Origin: Haemonchus contortus
Lineage: Eukaryota; Nematoda; Chromadorea; Rhabditida; Trichostrongylidae
DNA: 64,000 nt
Direction of reading: 5' to 3'
Assembly: GCA_000469685.2 (NCBI GenBank)
Contig: LS997566.1
Coordinates: 35,508,420 to 35,572,419, forward strand
Below, piece after piece: positions 29,756 to 41,758 of this stretch. Positions within the stretch are counted from its first letter, which is position 1; each line of letters opens with the position of its first letter. Under the pieces are notes generated by a model that did no database searches, had not been told where the DNA came from, and saw only the letters and a program-made list of their open reading frames with translations. Made by a program: the position numbers and the translations under genes.

Positions 29756-30319
29756 GAAGATTTTCAGAAACTCCCCTATCCCAGTGCTATTTCCTGACTT
29801 TTAGAAAGGGACTATGGAATACGTTAAAAACATTCACTGTGAAAGCCTGTCCACATCAAGATTGGCTGATACTAGGGAAGGTCAGAATACAGCATAAACA
29901 TTTTATATGAAATCTCATCCACGTTCGACATGATTAGTCATAAAAGCTAGTAGAATAAAAGCCTAAATTGGAGCAAAAATTCTCTCAATAAATATGAATG
30001 GGCATGAATATATGCAAAGAATTTTTGTAGTGAACGCCTTGAAGTGAGCAGGGAAACGATACACGCCGTTAGCGTAGGGCCTGGGGAAATGTTACTGTTG
30101 TTGTCAAGAGGGCATAAAATGTTTCCTTAAAGGCACGGTTTACGATAATTTTGAGGTACCCTTTTTCAGTAGGGAAGCGGAAGTGTTGGTTGGGGGTAGT
30201 ACATGAGTAGTGAGGAAAGATAGTAATCCCGCCAACTTCTTGTGGAATAAACCTTCCTGAAAGTTGCGGAAATCGAAGTCGTACGAGATTACCATGATGA
30301 ACATGGCGTGGGAGGATAT
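29756..30319. other. Duplicated ShK upstream region and a MITE end
   Basis: 29756-30040 aligns with the upstream region of ShK gene 1. At 30127 the string TTAAAGGCACGGTTTACGATAATTTTG is a piggyBac-type MITE end (as at 42229 in inverted form), but no matching right end was found. Confidence 0.6.
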
Positions 30320-31421
30320 TTGTGTGCGAATTCCATGCCTCGCATGTTACGCGCAGACATCCTTTTCAATTTCTTACCAGCTTCTTTGGAGTTCAGCTTT
30401 CTAGGATTCCAAACCGATACCGGAGACCCGACAGGCCCTCTTCTAATCAGGGACCATAAGGAGGAGTCAAGTGAGTTAAGATCTGGAAAGTAGGATGGCT
30501 ATCCCTCTCTGTTAATGAAGTCTAGCATCTAACTTCCGACACCACTCCCGGGCAAGTTCGGCTCTGTACCATCCTGCGGGGAGTATTGCGAGCTGTTTTA
30601 AGAAGCCAATTTGGATCAGTCCTTCATTACGTTCTTCAGTATGCCCTCTGAGTACAAGTATTTCTCGTGTTCACGCCAGCACCGACGAAACCACGGCCGT
30701 CTCACCCTTGCCAGTGACTCCCTCAGAAAACATCGTTTTGCTGTTCTTGTAGCAGCTTCTTTGCGAGAGATTGCACGTTTGGTAATTCTATACAAAACGA
30801 TCGTTCTATTTTTTGAAGAATGACTTTCCCATAAAAAATTTCGAGCTAGAGAAAACGATGCGGGGATGCTCGTGTCAAGTTGAACAAGTCAACAACCTTT
30901 TGCATTTTTTTTCGCCCTACCCTGTTGAGAACGAAAATGAATTTCTGCATACGATAGGAATGGCAGCGAAGCTTCTGCATGACATTCATTTATCGCGATA
31001 ACTCCTGTAAGCCGTGCCCGTTGACTTCCTTTTGATGGGTCACTCAGAATCACGACTGACTGGCAGACGGGCCATTTTAATAGTCCTGACTTTAGAAACA
31101 CTGGCCTTTGTATCCCTTCCTGGTTTGTCTCCGACTCATTCTTTTTTCGATAACGTTTGAGAGCCTACAAGACGGTTATTATAAAAATTCCGAGGACTTT
31201 CATAACGCCCTTCCACCTCTTGCATGCGAATGATTGCAAGTGGCATTGACCGCGCGGCAACCTCCTCCATCTAAAGATATTGAGAGTTTCCCTTCAGTAA
31301 CCATGCATTTTGCAAGAAAACCTCCTTATGCAAATAATTGTCATCGGGTGAAGGAAATTTAGTAAACTACTTCACCCTTAAAAGTATCTGAATTTTGGCG
31401 CCCATAATTTTGGGATATCCT
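30320..31421 (-). mobile_element. Decayed Tc1/mariner-type element, GGGTGTCCC family, copy 1
   Basis: Collinear along about 1.1 kb with the intact copy at 55735-57009. The right end TTTTGGCGCCCATAATTTTGGGATATCC (near 31393-31420) is a mutated form of that copy's TIR; the left end is lost. Transposase pieces lie on the - strand (for example RAELAREWCRK near 30570). Several frameshifts are present. Confidence 0.7.
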
Positions 31422-32399
31422 TTACTTATGTAGTCCACTAAGAATGTCTGTTGGTGTGTGTATGTGTGTATATGCGTTTGTTGGTCTGACCAACAATTCA
31501 TAACTCTTGTCTCACTGAACGTAGAGCATCCAAGTTTGGTAAGAGTACAGGCGGCACCGGTGTTAGGTGGTAGTGCGACACCGAGTTCGCAGGAGGCGGG
31601 GGTGAACGAAAATTGATACTTTAAATATGGACTTCAAATTTGGTAAAGATGCAGGTGGTAGGATGAGAATGCTGATAGGTGTTGGCACGGCCTAACTCTT
31701 CCCCTAACGGGACACTTCCACGACTACAAGCTGAAGCTATTTTTATTCAACTGGTGGTTATCGGATTCAGTGAGAATGATACGGCTATACAACCATGAAA
31801 AATAAGATTGCATGGATGAACCACAAGACTATCTTTTCTTTAGAAAGCGCGAGATTGATGTTGAACAAATCCTACTTTTACAACCTACTTTAGAAGTGCG
31901 ATCGGACAACACTGAACGCTAGGCGCTCGATTCGTCGTTTTTACTAATCGTATAGTATAGCGTTTCCTTGAAAATGCAGTGGCATTTTTCTGAGCCATTG
32001 TTTCAAAGAAACGCCGCTCGGTGCTCTTGTGGTGTTTTTTTTTCGAGAAATTCTTTGCTAATCCTCGTTAATTCACCTTGATCAAGGGATTGAATGTAAT
32101 AAAGGATATGTCATAATCTGTCCTTCCCCCACATCAGTCACTACAATGTCGACAAGGTTTTTCGGCGAATGTTTTAATTGTATTCTGTGTTCACTCTACA
32201 ACAGTCAAGAGAGAGCATTGTATTGGGAGGGTATTGAAACAAACTCAAAAAATCTGATATAATCGATTTCATTTACTGCAATATATTTTATGTTCCAAAG
32301 CTGAGGATGACAATCAAATGTGCTCACGCGATTGCTCAAATTATGTGCAAAAGCAAGCGAAATAACTCTTCGAAATATCCCGCACTGGCAGGAATAGGG
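31422..32399. other. Spacer with GT-rich repeat, no gene
   Basis: 31450-31480 is a TGTGTG/TATGTG-rich stretch. No exon, tRNA or TIR pair is recognised. Confidence 0.4.
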
Positions 32400-33240
32400 C
32401 TCAGAGTGTGTTCTCGATCTCCTCGTATGTTGCACGCAGGTATCCCTCATCCTTCTTTCCAACCGTGAATCTTAATTCCAAAGACTCCATGCTGATATTG
32501 CAAACTCGTCAGGTCCTCCTCTAATCGGGGATCACACGGAGGAGCCAAGTGGTTCAAGAACTGGAGAACAGGATGGCCATTCCTTCATGCTGATGAAGTT
32601 GGGCAGCTCGCGTCAACTCCACTCTTGCCTGTGCTTCGGTCTGTGGGCTGGAGTGGAGTCCTTCTCGAAGGATCACCGGCTGTTCCAGGAAGCTACGTCG
32701 GATCAATGCTTCAGTACGTCTATAAGTATGCACTCTACACACACGTTTTTGTCAGTTTTCTTGACGTACCGACTAAACCAACGGCGTCCTACCCTTGCCA
32801 GTGACTCCCTTGATTAGCAACACTCAATTCACTGTGCACATGACAACTTTTTTTTTTGAGAGAGTGCACATTTGACCCTTTTGTCTAGAGCGCGTTCGTT
32901 TTACTTATTGAGGATTGCTTTTGTCGCGAAAAACTTCCTGTTAGAAAAAACGATCGAGATATGGATGCCCCCACCTCATTGAGTTAGCAACCCTCTAAGC
33001 TTCTGGCCTTTTAAGCTCTAAACTGTCTGTTGAGATCGGATTGAAGTGAGATTTGTGCGCACGGAAGGTATGCAGTGAAGCTTTTGCTTGACAATCCGCC
33101 ACATCGACAACTTCATTAATCTCTGCTGAGTTGCATTCCTTTTCATGAGTCACCCAGGATCACGATCGACTCGCAACGGACTATTTGGATATTTCGAACT
33201 TCAGAAGAACTAGCCTTTCTAATACTTCCCAATAGGTTGA
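32400..33240 (-). mobile_element. Decayed Tc1/mariner-type element, GGGTGTCCC family, copy 2
   Basis: Aligned by eye with 55910-56700 (CGCAGGTATCC..., GGTCCTC(C/T)TCTAAT..GGGATCA, GTCTGTGGGCTGGAGT) and in the same orientation. On the - strand, ALIRRSFLEQPVILREG...SSPQTEAQARVELTRAAQ corresponds to the second catalytic-Asp block of copy 3, degraded. No TIRs are left. Confidence 0.65.
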
Positions 33241-33683
33241 CCTTGATTGGTTCTGCTTCTATGAGTAGTATGACAACCTTTCACTCAGGATAGTATGAGG
33301 TGATTATGCCTCATGAGATGTGTAAAACATTAAAACCATGTTGCCCTTTGGTCGTGAAGAAGCACATAATAAGGATAAGAAAACACTTCCTCGAAAACTA
33401 TGGCCTCTACAGTTTGAATGGGACCTGGTATCTTGATTATAGTAGATTGTAAAGGTCATTTGGATTAAATTTACGACCTGAGCAACATGAGACTTGAGAT
33501 TTGTTCTCCTTTACCTCTAATCAAAAAAGGCGTTACGATTTTTAAAGCAGCATCATTTCACGGTAATTTTATGAATTCACTCTTAATAGCCATTCGCTTA
33601 TGAACACATGCAGACTTCTCCAACTTGGTTGGATGGCTGAGATCAAGATAAGAACTCCGCGCATCTTGATTCCTAGTGTTATA
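33241..33683. other. Spacer, nothing recognised
   Basis: No exon or repeat end seen. Confidence 0.4.
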
Positions 33684-35150
33684 CAGTGCGTTTTACAGGT
33701 ATAAGATCACCCTCAAGTGTGGGGTTCACAGGATAGGCAGCCAAGCATATAAGTTTTAGGCACTACTATCAGATTCACCCACCACCCTTGATGACCCCTA
33801 CGCACCGACATTTTTTGATCAACTTCTACCATAACATTTTTATAATAAATTTTTATTTCCTGCACGCTTTCATAAGTATAAAATCTATTTGAGAATTTGA
33901 ATAAAAATTATCATTAGTAACGGCAAAGGAGAACATTTAGTAGTCGAGAGTCTTCCTTGTTCTAACCCGATAGCGAAAAGCTTACATGGCATAAAAAGAA
34001 ATATTGGGCAAGGCCTTTCGAAGCAAGGTTTCGAAAGACCTCTACTGCCTCCTTAAGCTCTTCTATCGTCTGCAACTGACGAACTGTTCGCATAAATCTT
34101 TTTCACAATGATATCCTACAGATTCTCCATCGGGTTCAGATCGGGGCTGCAAGCTGGCCATGTCAGAACTTCGAAATTTTGGGAAAGAACCAGTCTTTCG
34201 TAGAATGACTAATGTGGATAGCAGCACTGTCCTGCTGAAAAGTAGTTAAGACTACGTCGCCAGCTCACAAATGGCACCCGGTGCCATTGTAAGACTTCCT
34301 GAAAGTCCTTGGAGTTCATTCTAGAGGTTACGAGCAACCTCCAGCCCACCAGACTAATTTCTCTTCATCGAAAAATACCTGACTGAACGTGAATATTGTT
34401 ATGTATTGCTAATCGGTGACACAGGCTTACTTTCATCCAATCTCATCCCAAACTCAACTTCGAAATTCAAGTCGTGCCTTCCTTTGGTGGTCGGTGGCCT
34501 TCGGAGCGCTCTCCAGTGCTGCTCTGACAGTGCTGCTGCTCTTTTTCACGGCTCTCCATCCAGTAGTTTTGAACAACAGGACACTGCGACCCAACTCCGA
34601 TCGAATTTTGTTCAACGACAAGGTTTTATTTGGATTAGTTCTTAGCATTTTCTTCTCGCCGTTCGTGGTTAGCTTGGGCGGGCCTCTTGTTGTTCTCGTG
34701 GGGGTTCTGTAATCTTTAAATATCTTTGAACGTAGCTGAGAGATCCTACGATTCTCCTCCTATTTGCCTTCGTACTGAACCCTCTATCACAAAAATTTCG
34801 ATTTTGTGTCTTTTCTTCTAAAAGAAGATGACCTTCGCGATATAAAGTGCATATTGCTTTCAAATATATTTGCGACACATTCTCTCCTATACAGATTCCT
34901 CCGAGTGCAAATTCTGCTACTCTAGATTTCGAAACCTTCGTGCTGTCGGGGTGATCCTATACTTATGAAAGGGCAAAAAAATCGAAAATAATCTATGTAA
35001 ATGTTAATATAAAAGTTGAGCAAACCAAAACGCGTATAGGAAGTTATTGAAGGTGATGAATTTATTGGTGGTGCCAGAAAGGTATATGCTCGACTACTTA
35101 CTCCGTAAATATCAAATCCGAGGGTGATCTTATACTTATGAAACGCACTG
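33684..35150 (-). mobile_element. Tc1/Tc3-like transposon with paired TIRs, dead transposase
   Basis: The left end is TA|CAGTGCGTTTTACAGGTATA and the right end is the inverse of TA|CAGTGCGTTTCATAAGTATA, both continuing into AAGATCACCCTC. This gives about 35-bp TIRs, TA flanks and a length of 1467 bp. The - strand carries transposase remnants: DHQRKARLEF (near 34470) and LTWPACSPDLNPMENL*DII (near 34150), the third catalytic-residue block with a stop. It ends about 0.4 kb downstream of the poly(A) signal of the LAMP-like gene. Confidence 0.85.
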
Positions 35151-35540
35151 TATGTAACTGCCCCGAGCAGTTGGTTGTGTTGTCTAGTCGTCTCTTCCGC
35201 CACTCGTGACAACTTAATTCCTGAGAGAAGATTTCTTTAAAATTATGTTCCTAAACTACAAGCACGCTAGAGCTGCTTGAAGGTATGCGTACTAGGCCTA
35301 GGCGAATTATGTTTTCACTTGTTCGGTGAGTGATGGGTTGTGTGCAGAACATTGCCTCGCCCCTTCCCCCCCCCCCCTCCCACAAGCTCGCTCATAAGCC
35401 ATTAGGAAGGCGAGAGCAAGCAGGGTCTTGATGGTGTAAGGGAAAAAGAGCACTGGAAAGCTCGTGTACGCTTTCGAGTCCCGTTCGAGGTCGAAGCTTG
35501 CCCACAAATCGCCGAAGAATCTCGTCTTTTCAAATAATAT
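35151..35540. other. Downstream of LAMP-like gene; poly-C run
   Basis: A 12-base C run lies at 35366-35377. The open frame across it (- strand) has no features. No gene is supported. Confidence 0.4.
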
Positions 35541-35546
35541 TTTATT
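35541..35546 (-). promoter_or_regulatory. Poly(A) signal AATAAA of LAMP-like gene
   Basis: On the - strand, AATAAA lies about 92 nt past the stop codon at 35638. Confidence 0.45.
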
Positions 35547-35637
35547 TGCAATCAAATTGACCACACAAACCTAATTACATATATTCAATCGGAAAAAACC
35601 CATAAACTGGCTAGATACTAGGTTTGCTTCCCACCTT

Positions 35638-38600
35638 CTACTGCTGTAACTGTTGTACACCGAGGTTTTCATACATTTGCTTTCGCTCTGGAATAAAATG
35701 TCGACGCACAGCATGTCCAATAATAGCTGACACTGATGTAAGTCCTAGCACGATTCCTGAGAATATGGTCGCTTTGTTTTCGAACGATTCAGCGAGTGTT
35801 CTTTTACGAGTCCGTTCACAAAGATAAACTGAAAATGAGTCCAGTCGTCGCGGATTGAAGGTCCAATCTTCCTTTTTCAACAAAAGAGCTCTTTGTAAAT
35901 GTAGCATAACTGAAGCTTATTTTGAACCCTTTGAAATCCAACTCAGATGGCTTCAACTGCACGGCCTTTCCTACTCCCAAGCTCTTCCTCTAGTACTCCT
36001 GTGGAGTCAGGTCAATTAATTTCGTGGGTCGTTCAGCTCCGAGTCCCACTTCTGTGGCGACACGCAATATGATAATCATAGCGGTGTCAACCACATCCCA
36101 GTGACAGTAACCTATCATTAAACCGGAATAAGGGAAGGGCAGGGAGTTAGAACCTCGAGGGTGTTCCCTTTACCCAAGCGCTTAACAATAACTCACAGTT
36201 GCTCTTCGGTCCATACGGTTGTACATCGATTTCTGGAGCGAACTCTGCTATGACATCTCTGAAAAAAAAATCGTTGTATTTACATTAGCTCAAGTAACAC
36301 TAAATATAATTTGGAGTTTTACCAAATGAAAAATATTTAGACGTTGGTTCACTAAAAATACTTGTGACGGTGCTCCAGGACGCCTAAAGGAATGTTGTGC
36401 CGGTCCACGGTGACGTGAGGCCCACGGTGCTCTGCTTTCTGGAGTGCCGGCCCGCAGGTGAAAATTATGGAGGTCAACTTCATTCCTGCAGCTGATGATG
36501 CTCAGATGGATCTACGGTGAACCGGGTCAGAAACGAAGACGTCAGTGCGGTGATGAAAACAACCTCTGTCCAGCTGCATATGAGAGAGCAGCATCTGCGA
36601 TGGTGCGGATAGGAACTAAGAAGGTCACAGAATCGTCCAGTGAGGGAGGGAATCGAATCCTAGGCTCAAAGAGAGGGGTCACGAGGAGCTCTAAGGGTGA
36701 GATGGTGAGTCCTTATCAAGAAGCGTCTTGCCGAAACTAACGAAACGGCAGAAGTTGCCGTAGATAGAAGGACAAGGAGATGGCTAACAGGATCAGCGAA
36801 GAGATTAACGAATCCGTGGAATCAAGTCTCTGCTGTTGATCGATCCCGTTTGGGATGCGCCCAGCATACGACCTCCAGTCGGAATGTTATGGTGGATTGA
36901 ATGCGTATGTGGCCTTCGCAATCACTTACGGTAGTTATCTGAAGTAAAGAGGTTGTTTTTATATCCCGAATCTAGTATCAATAAACCTCATCGAAAGGAC
37001 GAAAAGTTTATCAACTGGGCGAGTATCGATCCGCAATTCGATGGACGACATCTAACCTGACAAAAATAAAAACAACGCGGTTTTGTTTCTTTGATCACAA
37101 CATTTTTTGTAGTGAATTTTTGGAAACTTAGAAATTTTCTTGAAATTTAGCTAACAGAATAGTTCCCTTGCCTGAAACCAGGGCTGTGAAGAGTGATGTT
37201 GAGACGATCTTTACAGACATATTTCTGCGTTAAAGGTGCGCTCATAATTATAGACGAATTGTCCGATTCGAAGCTCACCGTGTCATCTGAACTGCAAATA
37301 TTGAGCAGCTGCTTTTGTTCAAAGGGATTTTGGTTTTTGAGAATTTTGATTGTCAGCAATTGATTTCGCTGTTGTAACACTCCTTGAAGGATCGTGGGGG
37401 ACGGTACGAACGTGCGTCCGAGGGTGCGCGCGGCGAAGTTCGTGACGATTCGAACGACTCTGACGCCAATTTTCGGGGCACAAACTCGAAGTAGACTAGT
37501 TTATCAGGGTCAGATTATCCTTCTAATCTACTCTACTTCAAATTTGGGCTCCAGTGATAGGCGCTAATGTCTTACAAGTAGTTACGAACTTCGCCGCGCA
37601 ATTGGCAGCGCGCATCCTCGGACGCACGTTCGTACACATACCCAAGGATCGTTATTGAGCCACCAACCGCTTCAGAAATGGTTGCACCCATCCCATTATA
37701 ATTATGAACTATTTACTGCACCAGCAAGAAGTATCAAGAGGTTAGGAGTGCTGAGGCATTCAAAACAAAGAAAAACAAGATCAAGAACCATTTACATTTG
37801 CCCTTCGGAAGGTGCTTGCTTTCAGCCCTTCGAAGGGGCGTAAACTGTTTGCCTAACCGTCTGCCTCCCTCCTTCCTCCCACCACTACCTTGGCTGGCAC
37901 GCTGGGGAGAACGTCCGTTGCGCGTGTCCGTCGAAAGTAGGTCACCCCGCCCACTTCGCGCGCGGCGCATCACACTGAGGTCTTGAGATGATATTACAGT
38001 ACTACCAAGTGTCATTGGAGCAAATGATTTGCATTTGTCTGTGTTATCTTCTTCTTGAACTGACTGCCGTGGACCAAACGCAAAGCGTATGCCCCAGTGA
38101 CAATTGCGACGTCTGTCAAATATCGCGGGCGGGTTCGACGCGTGCGACGGCTGCGGCGTGACCTAGTTTCGACGGACACACGCAACGAAGCGCACCCGCA
38201 CGCTGGCCGGCCGGCGGAGTATGAAAGCAGCCAGAATGTATTTTCCCTTTGTGTGATATTCCCTAGGATGGGTGAATTATGTAGTCCAAATTTGTCTCAA
38301 AAAACTCATAGGAATTTTTTCACGGGAAATTTTCTCCAACGTACTCCAATTCCTTAAAAAAAATGGAAAAGGCTGGGTGGCCCAGCCAGGGGAGGTGTTT
38401 TTATATGCAACCTTATATTGGAATTAGGTTTTTTTCTTTGAGATGTGACTTGGTTGTGAAAAATAAATTTTTTGTGAAAATAAGAGGGGACTTGCCTTCA
38501 TATGACTCCGAATAGACCACTTTTCGAAGTTGCCAACGAAGTTCTTCATATTTTTTCACTAGCACGTTTTTCTGTAAAAATTTTTAACACCATACGATGC

Positions 38601-40338
38601 GGCATATTTATAGTTATTTTGTATCTGAATGAAAGGTTTTATCAAACAATTTCTGCAACTCTGTGAAAAATGCGCAAACCCAGGCGGAGTTCTTGGTGTA
38701 TCTACTTCGAGTACATGGTCGAGCCATACCCATATAATAGTTGGTCATACCTCTTATGTGTCACTGTTATATGGCGCACAAAGAAAGGGCTCAAGTCAAG
38801 AGAAAACAATAGCTGTACTTACTGTACCAAAGTAGAATTTCATTTGTTTTTTCCTTTTTTCATGAACGGCCGTGGCTGTCAGTAAGGCATCTCCTTTGGA
38901 ATTATTTGCACAGTAACCGTCTATGGTTGTTGAAGTCAGGTCGAACTGAATATTATTGGAAATTTAGTTCTGTTAAAATACTTAAGCTCTAAAATTCTAT
39001 AAATAATGTGCGAATAGACAAAAGTCATAAATTTAGAATAATTTCAAGAAAAGTCCCTTCTTCTGGTCGTTGTTAAGGTCTTTTCTCTATCATTTTACAT
39101 TTTGAGTTTGAGAGATATATTTTAGAATATCTCAGAATGGGTCCATTAACCTTTATCATTTTCCCGGCCATCCAACTCGATGATGGACGCTGTGCAAACT
39201 GCTTGTTGGTCGCTCTGATATAGACTGGGGGAGCCTGTCGGGTATGAATCAGGATGTGTCGTGAGGTCACAATTCGGCCATTCCATGGACCGCGGGCTAG
39301 AAATAAAAGGTCAAGATCCTCACGAACGAGTAGGTAGAATCCAGGCTTCAAGGCCTTTGGCCTACGACGACCTAGTTTCAGTGAAGCACTGCTACGGCAC
39401 ATCCCGACTCACACCCCCATTCATGCATCAGTGAGAGCGCATTCATTTGAGCTGCATCTAATGGATAGATATCTGGATTCCGCCTACTCTTGAGTGGGGA
39501 GCCTGGCATCATCGCACTTTTCGAAGACCGTTCGATACTACTAAGCTTAAGAGAATAGAGCTTTAACTTTTACCGGTATTCGATTGTCGGTATCGTTGAT
39601 GTTGAGGTTGATGATGGTCACTGCAAATGTGACACCAAGACAGACATCACCCTGAAAAGTAGTTTATTCTTTCAGCCAGAATTCTGCCTTTTTGATAGGT
39701 CCGAAAAAGACAATAAGGCTCTGTGAAGATAATTTAGCGATATATATCTAGTTATTGCCAGCTAATGAAACCCATCAGAAAAGGTACACATATATGGAGG
39801 AGGTGGAGTTTCAGCTCTGAAATACGGGTCAACAGGAGATAAAAAAGGTTTGTAAGATCTGACAGACTGTACAAAGCTGTGCTTTTTCCTACCAGCAATC
39901 AGCCGCTCTGCAGTTCGGGGTACTTTCTTACCTTGCTGTCGCGAAGTCCGACTTCTGTAGTCTCGTAGTCGATAAAAGAAGTGAAGTTGGCATCGACACC
40001 GACCAAAGCTGATGCGAGTACTGAAAGGACAGACCTTCAACTGATATTACTGCAGAGCAGAACTTTACCGAGACTATTCCAGCTGTTCAAAACCACAAAA
40101 TTGAAATCGACCCGACCAAAAACAAGATTTTCTAAATCTTTTGCTACCTTCTAATCCATTGGGTTCTCAAAATCACTCCAATGAGGTGGAAATAGAGGAG
40201 ATTTAAACTGAGTAATTATTTATTCGAATTTTCAAACATTTTGAAATGAATGGCACAAAATTTCATTAGCAATTAATTTGTCTACATATGTGGGGAGAAC
40301 TCACCGAAAAGCGTCGTGATGTGTCCGCTTAGTTGCAT
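35638..40338 (-). CDS. LAMP-family type I membrane protein (UNC-46-like?)
   Basis: Seven phase-consistent exons: 40305-40338, 39932-40020, 39574-39651, 38823-38945, 37172-37368, 36197-36258 and 35638-35828 (774 nt, 257 aa). Residues 1-22 form a signal peptide (MQLSGHITTLFVLASALVGV). The lumenal part has five N-glycosylation sequons and the LAMP cysteine layout: C45-C79 (after GDVCLGVTF and before ANNSKGD) and C160-C198 (KYVCKDRLNITL ... YLCERTRKR); C133 is extra. Residues 214-235 are a single membrane span. The short cytosolic tail ends HFIPERKQMYENLGVQQLQQ and contains YENL, a YxxPhi endosomal sorting motif. LAMP-like proteins act in lysosomes or synaptic vesicles. One LAMP domain and this tail recall nematode UNC-46 (partner of the vesicular GABA transporter), but LMP-type proteins remain possible. 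Intron 5 is predicted to be GC-AG. Introns hold several transposon remnants. Confidence 0.75.
36390..36900 (+). mobile_element. RTE-type LINE reverse transcriptase C-terminal remnant
   Basis: The + strand translates to MMLRWIYG, then in another frame NRVRNEDVSAVMKTTSVQLH followed by MREQHLRWCG. This is the RTE C-terminal signature (RVRNED......VQLKMREQRLRWYGHVLRR). Stops and a frameshift are present. It lies antisense in intron 5 of the LAMP-like gene. The segment just downstream (ATCCCGTTTGGGATGCGCCC, near 36843) recurs inverted near 12250 and may be the element's 3' tail. Confidence 0.75.
37387..37651. mobile_element. Fold-back element in LAMP-like intron
   Basis: The left arm (GTACGAACGTGCGTCCGAGG..GCGCGC...GGCGAAGTTCGT) and the right arm, its reverse complement ending at about 37651, flank a centre of about 100 bp. 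Arms are around 60-70 bp with small gaps. There is no coding capacity. The boundaries are approximate because the flanks also share GGATCG. Confidence 0.75.
37790..38235. repeat. GC-rich inverted repeat, dispersed family
   Basis: GTTGCGCGTGTCCGTCGAAA near 37917 returns as its reverse complement near 38168-38187, and similarity extends to AGGTCACxCCGC. The outer left arm (CCCTTCGAAGGGGCG...CCGTCTGCCTCCCTCC) is also found, diverged, at 21600-21690. It lies in intron 4 of the LAMP-like gene. No transposase is present. Confidence 0.65.
39073..39402 (-). pseudogene. Possible BEL/Pao polyprotein C-terminal fragment
   Basis: This 109-codon frame inside LAMP-like intron 3 contains LKPGFYLLVREDLDLLFLAR followed by GPWNGRIVTSR and later FAQRPSSSW. 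The order and spacing resemble the post-integrase region of BEL/Pao elements (VGDIVLV.ED..PR..WKLGRI ... RP...L.PLE). The match is weak, no integrase core or LTR is seen, and chance is possible. Confidence 0.35.
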
Positions 40339-41758
40339 TGATTGCTAAATAACACATTCGAGTGGGCCATTCTAAGCCAGGGGATTGCGTCTCCTAGGAG
40401 AAATGGTCGAAATATAAGAGGGCAGCGCCACACGATAAGACGTCCTCGTTCGACGGAGCCAGAGACAGCCACAGAGACTCAGATTGAAATGACAGCTAAC
40501 CGAGTAAAAAATACGCAGTACCCATTTCCATTGCTGAAATGGTAGCTATGGTTACGTTACCAACATTGGTTCACATTACCCTGTACAATTTTGTGGATTT
40601 TCGCTTCTACAAATTATTTTAACATCGTTAATCGATCTAAATTTTTTGTTTGCATGTTTTCTCCGCAGTAGAACAGATTACCAGTCGCGGAAAGAAAAAT
40701 GGTGTACCCTCGTCAAAAGGTAAATAGTTTTACAACTTTCGAATATTTTCTGAAAGGCACATCTCGCATTTTCTGAGGTTGGACGAAGTTATGATAACCA
40801 AGGGGTTGTTTGGCCGAGATTTCAGTCGCTGCAGAGCAAGATATGCTAGTTGTCAACGTGTATGGGCCGACTGCATTTACAACAAACGCGCTCCATTTTG
40901 AATGATGTCAGCGTCCGCTAGGTCACTAAACACGTCCTTTCCTGAGTTTTCGGGTCGCAGTGCGCATCGGGCCCGAATGCGAGCCCTCACTAAACTTTAT
41001 GAAGGCCCTACCCTTCGCGCCTTACGTAGCCATCTAGAGGCTTTAGACCCGAGTAGTGAGGAACCTTTGGAAACATCCCCATTGGAAACGTGCCTTTAAA
41101 CAATTAGGAAATAAAATGTCGATGTTGCCGAACTGCTGTGATTCATATAGAGCTTCTAAATATCGTCTCCATAAAGGCCTCTGACGGGCATTGACAAGGG
41201 CCTTACTATCTGTTTTTTTGAAGCTAAATTACCGGAAAATAAGTGAAAATCGTTCCTCATCGCTTTTTGAAATAAAAGGTGGGAGATTCCTAGGAAACTC
41301 CTCCACCACTGGTTTTCTGCCGACTTTTGGAGCTATTTCACATATCCAGAACTATGATGAAGAGGTCGTCCTTATTTCACATTTTTTCTTTGAAACCTCT
41401 GAAACTCCCTTACTAGGGGCCATAAGTCTACGATCAAAAAACGTTCTGCATTCCCTGTTCCTCTCTAGTGAGAATGGAAAAGCTGCATGAATTTTCGATG
41501 TGCTATCCTTCATATATCTATCGGGCGAAAAGAATTCAAAAATGTAAAATATGAAACTTGCATGACAAACGGGAAATGCAGCATCCTTATGAAAGTGTGG
41601 GAGTACTGTATATTAGCATCTCGACAGGTTTGCGAGAGATGTATTGTTGTCAGATTAGAGCTGATTCGAATAGGGATCGACTAGAAATGCCTCTTTGGAG
41701 TGCGCCCCACACTCAGCTTCCATTTGAAACTGTAGGTGTAGTACATTCAGAAGTTGCC
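40339..41758. other. Upstream of LAMP-like gene; no other gene
   Basis: This presumably contains the promoter of the - strand LAMP-like gene. No TATA box or other element stands out. The frames at 40902-41099 and 41191-41490 (+) are unremarkable. Confidence 0.4.

Noticed and set aside
36010..36135. Alternative last exon for the LAMP-like gene (acceptor ATAG|GTTAC, reading CYCHWDVVDTAMIIIL...LTPQEY*)
   Set aside because: It joins in phase, but it lacks a proper membrane span and sorting tail, and by eye it resembles a dispersed repeat. The exon at 35638-35828 also joins in phase and supplies the conserved cysteine, membrane span and tail.
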